From NCBI GenBank assembly GCA_948750805.1, contig CAPZYV010000032.1:1-9430 (forward strand): DNA of 9,430 bases, written 5' to 3'. The notes under the pieces were generated by a model. The model searched no databases, was not told where the DNA came from, and saw only the letters and a program-made list of their open reading frames with translations. The stretch comes from an uncultured Bacilli bacterium. Lineage in GTDB: Bacteria; Bacillota_I; Bacilli_A; RF39; UBA660. Below, in pieces: positions 5,678 through 9,430 of this stretch. Both the position numbers and the translations under genes were made by a program. Position 1 is the first letter of the stretch; each line of letters starts with the position of its first letter.

Positions 5678-6613
5678 ATGAAAGTATTAATATTTAGTCA
5701 TATAAGCGATATAGATGGTATGGGGGGAGTTATTTTAGCTAAGTTAACCTTTAGGAAAGTGGATTATGTATTATGTGAAACTTTTAATTTGCAAGAAAAG
5801 CTAAAAACATACTGTAAAGATAATCATATCTATGATTATGATAAAATTTTCATAACTGATATGTGGTTAGAAGAACCTATGCTAACAAGTATTGCTAATG
5901 ATAAAAAGTTAAAAGATAAACTATTTATATTTGACCACCATGAGTCGGCTTTAAATGAAAATGTTAATAAATATTCTTTTATTAACATAAAAATTTCTAA
6001 TTCTCAAGGCTTATGTAGTGGAACAAGTTTATTTTATGAATATTTAATTAATAATAAATATTTACTAGATAATTCTATAATTAAAGAATTTGTTGAACTA
6101 ACAAGAGAATATGATACTTGGGAATGGAAAACAAAATATAATAATGAAAATCCTCATAAATTATCGCTTTTATTTGATTCTGTAGGCTGTGATAATTATA
6201 TAAATTTGATGATTAATAAATTAAAAAGTAATAAAAATTTTAAATTTAATAAATTAGAAAATATGCTAATCAGTAATAAAATTAATAAATTAGATGAGAA
6301 AGTTAAAGAATATGTTCAAAAAATTTTTTATACCAAAATCTTAAATTTTAAAGCTGGAATAATTTTTATTGATTACGAATATCGCAACGATATAGCAGAA
6401 TATATAAGACAAATCAAAATTGATATTGATTTTGTAATGCTAATTGCTCTAGATTATGGAACTATTTCTTATCGCAGTATTAAAGATAATATAAGTGTTA
6501 GAAAAATAGCAGAAACTTTTGGTGGTAAAGGCCATGACAAAGCTGCAAGTAGTCCAATAAATGATGCTGTTAAAAAGAAAATAATTGAATTTTTAACTAA
6601 GACTAATTTTTAA
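5678..6613 (+). CDS. DHH-family phosphoesterase, NrnB-like (oligoribonuclease / cyclic-nucleotide phosphodiesterase group)
   Basis: A 311-aa DHH superfamily enzyme. The motifs appear in order: SHISDIDGMGG (7-17), the first metal-binding motif; TDMW with Asp61; DHH at 86-88; and GGKGHDKAASS (282-292), the glycine-rich C-terminal DHHA1-type substrate motif. The combination of SDIDGMG with a compact length is that of the NrnB/COG2404 group, whose members degrade short RNA or cyclic nucleotides with Mn2+; substrate here is inferred. The region between (about 150-240) is Lys/Asn-rich and poorly conserved. Two in-frame starts are possible: GTG 5669, with its nearest ribosome binding site too far away (AGAGG, 16 nt), and ATG 5678, which starts directly at the first beta-strand (MKVLIFSH). 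I chose ATG, though GGA lies only 4 nt before it. Its last 11 bp overlap the convergent pnuC gene. Confidence 0.88.
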   Translation: MKVLIFSHISDIDGMGGVILAKLTFRKVDYVLCETFNLQEKLKTYCKDNHIYDYDKIFITDMWLEEPMLTSIANDKKLKDKLFIFDHHESALNENVNKYSFINIKISNSQGLCSGTSLFYEYLINNKYLLDNSIIKEFVELTREYDTWEWKTKYNNENPHKLSLLFDSVGCDNYINLMINKLKSNKNFKFNKLENMLISNKINKLDEKVKEYVQKIFYTKILNFKAGIIFIDYEYRNDIAEYIRQIKIDIDFVMLIALDYGTISYRSIKDNISVRKIAETFGGKGHDKAASSPINDAVKKKIIEFLTKTNF

Positions 6614-7271
6614 TTTCTTTAGCTTCTTTAGTCCATTTAATTATTCCGTATATATTTATTAATAAATATCCTATTGATACTAAAAGCATCATAACGGAGC
6701 CCTCACCGTGTTCTATAACTGTAATAATCCAAATAATTAAATCAATTACATTATTAACTAACCATATCCACCAACACTCCTTAAAGCGAAGAATTGCTAG
6801 TATTACACCACATAAGTTAATAGTATTAGATAAAGCATCCATAAGTGCAATTCTTTGTCCTGGAATAAGAGTTAGTAAATAACTTAAAAATAAGCTTCCT
6901 ATAATACAAGATAGTGAGATAATAATCGAATTTTTAAGTGTAAATTCTCGAACTTTAACACTATTATTTTCATCAAGATTTTTACCCCAACTAACGTAAC
7001 CTTGAATTTGTAAAATAGGGCAAACTACAACTCCAAAAATAAATAATCCGTAAAGATGATTTTTAAAAGATACATAGCCAATCAAAAGATAATTTATAAG
7101 ACCTAAAATATAGCTTATTCTTTTTCCTTCACTAGAAAAATAAGCGCATAATAATGCAGTTAATAAGTTTGCTCCTCCAATAAAAATATCATGACTAATA
7201 ATACCAGATATTAATGAAATAATTACACATATAATGGTAATTATTAAATATTTTTTATTAATTTTTTTCAT
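6603..7271 (-). CDS. pnuC: PnuC-family vitamin/nucleoside transporter
   Basis: A 222-aa integral membrane protein with about seven hydrophobic segments and few long loops, the layout of PnuC facilitators. These import unphosphorylated nicotinamide riboside, or in related subgroups thiamine, riboflavin or deoxynucleosides; a cytoplasmic kinase traps the substrate. The family signature is clear: WWIWLVNN (167-174) followed by W181, then SIGYLLINIYGIIKWTKEAKE at the C terminus. Nicotinamide riboside is the default guess, but specificity is not proven by motifs. The ATG has a good ribosome binding site, GGAGG (minus strand, 7278-7282). It is divergent from the flavin reductase-rubredoxin gene and convergent with the DHH gene, overlapping the latter by 11 bp; its TAG stop lies within the final codons of that gene. 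No terminator hairpin is visible at this convergent junction. Confidence 0.9.
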   Translation of the reverse strand: MKKINKKYLIITIICVIISLISGIISHDIFIGGANLLTALLCAYFSSEGKRISYILGLINYLLIGYVSFKNHLYGLFIFGVVVCPILQIQGYVSWGKNLDENNSVKVREFTLKNSIIISLSCIIGSLFLSYLLTLIPGQRIALMDALSNTINLCGVILAILRFKECWWIWLVNNVIDLIIWIITVIEHGEGSVMMLLVSIGYLLINIYGIIKWTKEAKEIKN

Positions 7272-7294
7272 TAGTTTCCTCCAAAGTTAAATTA

Positions 7295-7324
7295 ATTTTA
7301 CCATAAATATTTATAATAAATCAA
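7295..7324 (-). promoter_or_regulatory. Promoter of pnuC (minus strand)
   Basis: Reading the minus strand: TTGATT -35 box (7319-7324, 4 of 6), an 18-base spacer, and an extended -10 TGG-TAAAAT (7295-7303; hexamer 5 of 6). The start is predicted near 7288, a short distance before the GGAGG ribosome binding site. There is no room for a riboswitch in the leader. Confidence 0.6.
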
Positions 7325-7356
7325 TTTTTATATAGCGAAAAGGCTTTGAAATATTG

Positions 7357-7362
7357 TATAAT
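7357..7362 (+). promoter_or_regulatory. -10 box of the flavin reductase-rubredoxin operon
   Basis: Exact TATAAT with no good -35 at 16-18 nt upstream (best windows read AGCGAA or GCGAAA), so an activator may help. Transcription would start near 7369, between the box and ATG 7385. This also argues that the upstream in-frame TTG at 7346 is not the start codon. Confidence 0.5.
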
Positions 7363-7384
7363 TTATTTAGAAAGTGAGAGTCTT

Positions 7385-7987
7385 ATGAAAAATAAAAAAA
7401 TAACAAGAAAAATAACTCAAGGGATGTATGTATTAACAACTAATGGAGGAGGTTGTATTGTTGATGCTGTATCTCAAGTAAGTGCCGGAGACAATCCTTT
7501 AATCGCAGTCGCTGTTATGAAAAAAAATTACACTCATGAACTATTAAAGAAAAATAATAAATTTGCATTATCTGTTTTAAGTATGAATTTAGATGCGAAA
7601 ATAGTTAAAACATTTGGCTTAAATTCTATGCGTGATATAGATAAGTTTGAAAATATAGAAATTGTTAATGTAGAAGGTTTAAATATCATTAAAAATTCCA
7701 TAGGATATATGGTTTGTGAAATAAAAGATAGCATCGAAAATGAAACTCATACTTTATTTATTGGCGAAATGATTGAAGCAGATATTTATAATGATGAGGA
7801 ACCTATTAGTTATGGTTATTATCAAAATCATAAAGAAGATTTATTAAAAGTCACCACGGATAGTGGAAAAACAGCTTGGATTTGCACAGTTTGCGGCTAT
7901 ATTTATTATGGTGAAGAATTACCTGCAGATTTTAAATGTCCAATATGTAGTGTTGATAAAGATTTTTTTGAAAAGAAAGAGAATTAA
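7385..7987 (+). CDS. Flavin reductase-rubredoxin fusion (high-molecular-weight rubredoxin type)
   Basis: A 200-aa two-domain redox protein. Residues about 5-155 form a flavin-reductase-like FMN-binding split barrel: GMYVLTT near the N terminus, then VDAVSQVSAGDNPLIAVAV and the NYTHELL helix. Residues 165-200 form a short rubredoxin-like domain with C167-x2-C170-G and C185-P-x-C188, which should bind one Fe. In anaerobes such proteins pass electrons from NAD(P)H through FMN to rubredoxin partners that reduce O2 or peroxide; this role is inferred from the family (for example Moorella Hrb). The start is ATG 7385 with the GTGAGAG ribosome binding site (7374-7380); an upstream TTG (7346) would put the TATAAT box inside the gene. 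It heads a tight operon: the next gene starts 7 nt after its stop. Confidence 0.9.
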   Translation: MKNKKITRKITQGMYVLTTNGGGCIVDAVSQVSAGDNPLIAVAVMKKNYTHELLKKNNKFALSVLSMNLDAKIVKTFGLNSMRDIDKFENIEIVNVEGLNIIKNSIGYMVCEIKDSIENETHTLFIGEMIEADIYNDEEPISYGYYQNHKEDLLKVTTDSGKTAWICTVCGYIYYGEELPADFKCPICSVDKDFFEKKEN

Positions 7988-7994
7988 AATATTT

Positions 7995-8606
7995 ATGAAA
8001 GTTTTATTTGCAACTACTAATCCTGCTAAGATTTTAAAATATAAAGAAGCTTTAAGAAAAAACAATATTGATTTAATTACACTAAATGATTTAGACATTA
8101 AAATTGATATAGAAGAAACTGGTAATGATGCTTTAGAAAATGCTTACATAAAAGCTAGAGCTTACTTTGATAGAACAGGAATTCCAACGATTGGTATGGA
8201 CAATACTTTATTTATAGAAGAACTACCAGTAGATAAACAGCCAGGAACTCATGTTAGAAGAGTTAATGGAAAAGTTTTAAATGATGAAGAAATGATTACA
8301 TATTATACTAGTTTAGTAAAAGAATATGGTGAAAAACTATGTGCTAAATGGATTTATGGCATGGTTATTTGTACCAAAAAAGGAATAAAGAAATATACAT
8401 GGTGCAAAGACCATTTTTACTTTGTTTCTGAACCATCTTTTGAAAGAAATCCTGGTTATCCTTTAGATTCTATTAGTGTACTACCTGAATTTAATAAATA
8501 TTTTTTAGAGCTAACTAAAGATGAACAAGAAATATATAACAGCCAAGATAATAAAGAAAATGTTGTTAATTTTATTATAGATAGTTTAAAAGGTGAAGAT
8601 ATATGA
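7995..8606 (+). CDS. Divergent Ham1/RdgB-like non-canonical NTP pyrophosphatase
   Basis: A 203-aa protein of the Ham1/ITPase fold, which cleaves abnormal NTPs such as dITP and XTP to NMP and pyrophosphate. Seen: the N-terminal nucleotide loop ATTNPAKILKYKE (6-18, with N9 and K12); EETG-x5-NAYIKA (40-54, with E41 and K53); and a central motif GMDNTLFIEEL (67-77) in place of the usual ADDSGLxVxAL. Asp69, the proposed catalytic residue in E. coli RdgB, is kept, but the preceding Asp is Met68 and SG is NT. PGYPLDSI (153-160) replaces FGYDPIF, and the expected SHR near the end reads NSQ (182-184). Substrate choice may thus differ. The start is ATG 7995 although an open frame runs further upstream inside the previous gene; its ribosome binding site is weak (AAAGAGAA). 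The TGA stop overlaps the next ATG (ATGA), implying translational coupling. Confidence 0.85.
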   Translation: MKVLFATTNPAKILKYKEALRKNNIDLITLNDLDIKIDIEETGNDALENAYIKARAYFDRTGIPTIGMDNTLFIEELPVDKQPGTHVRRVNGKVLNDEEMITYYTSLVKEYGEKLCAKWIYGMVICTKKGIKKYTWCKDHFYFVSEPSFERNPGYPLDSISVLPEFNKYFLELTKDEQEIYNSQDNKENVVNFIIDSLKGEDI

Positions 8607-9352
8607 AAATAATTACAGTTTGCGGTAGCTTAAGATTTAAAAAAGAAATGCTTATGATTACTGAGAAAATGGAACTAGAAGGTAATTGTATGTTAAGTGC
8701 AATTTATCCTGTGAATCCAAATAAAGATGCATATACAGAGGAAGAAGCTCAAGTGTTAGATGAAATGCATAAAGAAAAAATTAAATTATCTGATGCAATA
8801 TTAGTAGTTAATGTTAATAATTACATTGGTAAAAGTACTAAAAGTGAAATTGAGTATGCTAAATCTTTAAATAAAGAGATTATTTATTATACAGATATTA
8901 ACCTACCAATAGTAAAAAATACTAATAAAAACTTTGTTTTAATTTTACTTTTTACAAAAGATTTAAAACAACTTCTATTAGTAAAAAGAAATAAGTCGCC
9001 ATATAAAAATTGTTGGAATGGGATAGGTGGAAAAATAGAAGGGGATGAAACTCCAATAGAAGCAGCTATTAGAGAGTGTTATGAAGAAACCCATATACCT
9101 ATTAACCCTAAGTTGTTATTAACTAATGTCTATCCTGAAGATAATCCTTTAAATAGTAATACGAAACTAAATGTATTATATGACTTTGTTGATAAAAAAG
9201 AAGTTATTGACAATTATGAAGGTCATTATGAATGGAAAAGCATTGATTTTGTAATGGATGCGACTAGAAAAGATATTGCTGGTTTATCTAATATCAACCA
9301 ATTTGTAAAAGAAATATTTGACTTAGAAAATATAAATAAATTTTATGATTAA
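8603..9352 (+). CDS. Nucleoside 2-deoxyribosyltransferase-like / Nudix hydrolase fusion
   Basis: A 249-aa two-domain protein. Residues 1-100 resemble the nucleoside 2-deoxyribosyltransferase-like fold: VCGSLRF (6-12) as the first strand and phosphate/sugar loop, SDAILVVNVNNYIG (63-76), and STKSEIEYAKS (78-88) where E82 is placed like the catalytic Glu. Such domains cut or transfer the N-glycosidic bond of (deoxy)nucleosides or nucleotides. Residues about 105-249 are a Nudix domain: WNGIGGK (138-144), then G143-x5-E149-x7-R157-E158-C159-Y160-E161-E162-T163-H164-I165, with the usual Gly replaced by His164 but the metal-binding glutamates intact. The start overlaps the previous stop (ATGA) and no separate promoter exists, so it is coupled to the Ham1-like gene. 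A two-step clean-up of damaged dNTPs is a reasonable guess. Confidence 0.88.
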   Translation: MKIITVCGSLRFKKEMLMITEKMELEGNCMLSAIYPVNPNKDAYTEEEAQVLDEMHKEKIKLSDAILVVNVNNYIGKSTKSEIEYAKSLNKEIIYYTDINLPIVKNTNKNFVLILLFTKDLKQLLLVKRNKSPYKNCWNGIGGKIEGDETPIEAAIRECYEETHIPINPKLLLTNVYPEDNPLNSNTKLNVLYDFVDKKEVIDNYEGHYEWKSIDFVMDATRKDIAGLSNINQFVKEIFDLENINKFYD

Positions 9353-9372
9353 CATTAGTAAGGAAATAAATT

Positions 9373-9430
9373 ATGAAGATAACAATAGAAATGGCATGTT
9401 CCATAAATGGGTTAATTGCTACAAAAAGTG
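9373..9430 (+). CDS. Dihydrofolate-reductase-like / RibD C-terminal family protein (5' end only)
   Basis: Only the first 19 codons are in the window; the gene runs off the end. The start MKITIEMACSINGLIA matches the first strand and the 'S-NG-IA' loop of the DHFR fold in RibD-C/dihydrofolate-reductase family proteins, which reduce pteridine or pyrimidine substrates with NAD(P)H. A ribosome binding site TAAGGAAA (9359-9366) precedes the ATG, 20 nt after the previous stop, so it is probably the fourth gene of the operon. So little is visible that the subfamily cannot be called. Confidence 0.68.
   Translation, partial: MKITIEMACSINGLIATKS

Noticed and set aside
7346..7384. TTG start 39 nt upstream for the flavin reductase-rubredoxin gene.
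   Set aside because: A TATAAT -10 box lies inside this stretch, so the TTG would be upstream of the transcript; ATG 7385 has a ribosome binding site.
7534..7734. 66-codon minus-strand open frame within the flavin reductase-rubredoxin gene.
   Set aside because: Antisense shadow, no start signals.
7863..7994. Upstream extension of the Ham1-like frame into the preceding gene.
   Set aside because: The Ham1 fold begins at MKVLFATTN (ATG 7995); the extension is out of frame with the rubredoxin Cys motifs it would overlap and has no family match.

Overview
The window reads as ordinary chromosomal DNA from a very A+T-rich, low-G+C Gram-positive bacterium (Bacillota/Bacilli; the style fits uncultured gut Bacilli such as the RF39/Mollicutes-like groups). 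The clues are near-consensus sigma-A promoters, GGAGG-type ribosome binding sites, T-tailed hairpin terminators, a SipW/TasA-type secreted protein and Bacilli-like leuS, sua5 and pnuC genes. The genetic code is standard (code 11): leucyl-tRNA synthetase alone uses 21 TGG tryptophan codons and is full length. No rRNA, tRNA, CRISPR array, insertion sequence or phage gene was seen.

Layout. (1) 51-2471: leuS with its own terminator. (2) 2487-3642: a surface/secretion module. A 149-aa membrane-anchored protein of unknown function has a perfect consensus promoter and a terminator. It is followed by a 186-aa SipW-type exported TasA/camelysin-like protein with its own promoter and terminator. (3) 3643-4190: an A+T-rich control region with three related dyads, a strong promoter and a palindrome over the predicted transcription start, driving a 114-aa orphan protein. 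(4) 4193-6613: a three-gene operon of Sua5-type threonylcarbamoyl-AMP synthase, a small Nudix hydrolase and an NrnB-like DHH phosphoesterase. (5) 6603-7271, minus strand: a PnuC-type vitamin/nucleoside transporter, overlapping the DHH gene tail to tail by 11 bp. (6) 7295-9430: a divergent promoter region and a tightly packed plus-strand operon. It encodes a flavin reductase-rubredoxin fusion, a divergent Ham1/RdgB-like NTP pyrophosphatase, a nucleoside-deoxyribosyltransferase-like/Nudix fusion (ATGA overlap), and the start of a dihydrofolate-reductase-like/RibD-C protein cut by the window end.

How the parts fit. The second half is rich in nucleotide and cofactor handling: two Nudix domains, a Ham1-like enzyme, a base-glycosidase/transferase-like domain, an oligonucleotide phosphoesterase, a PnuC importer, a redox flavoprotein and a DHFR-fold reductase. 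The most interesting elements are the NDT-like/Nudix fusion coupled to a Ham1 relative with altered active-site motifs, which may be a nucleotide-pool cleaning pathway, and the regulated orphan gene at 3819-4163. Nothing here proves a new system; all functions are read from motifs by eye.
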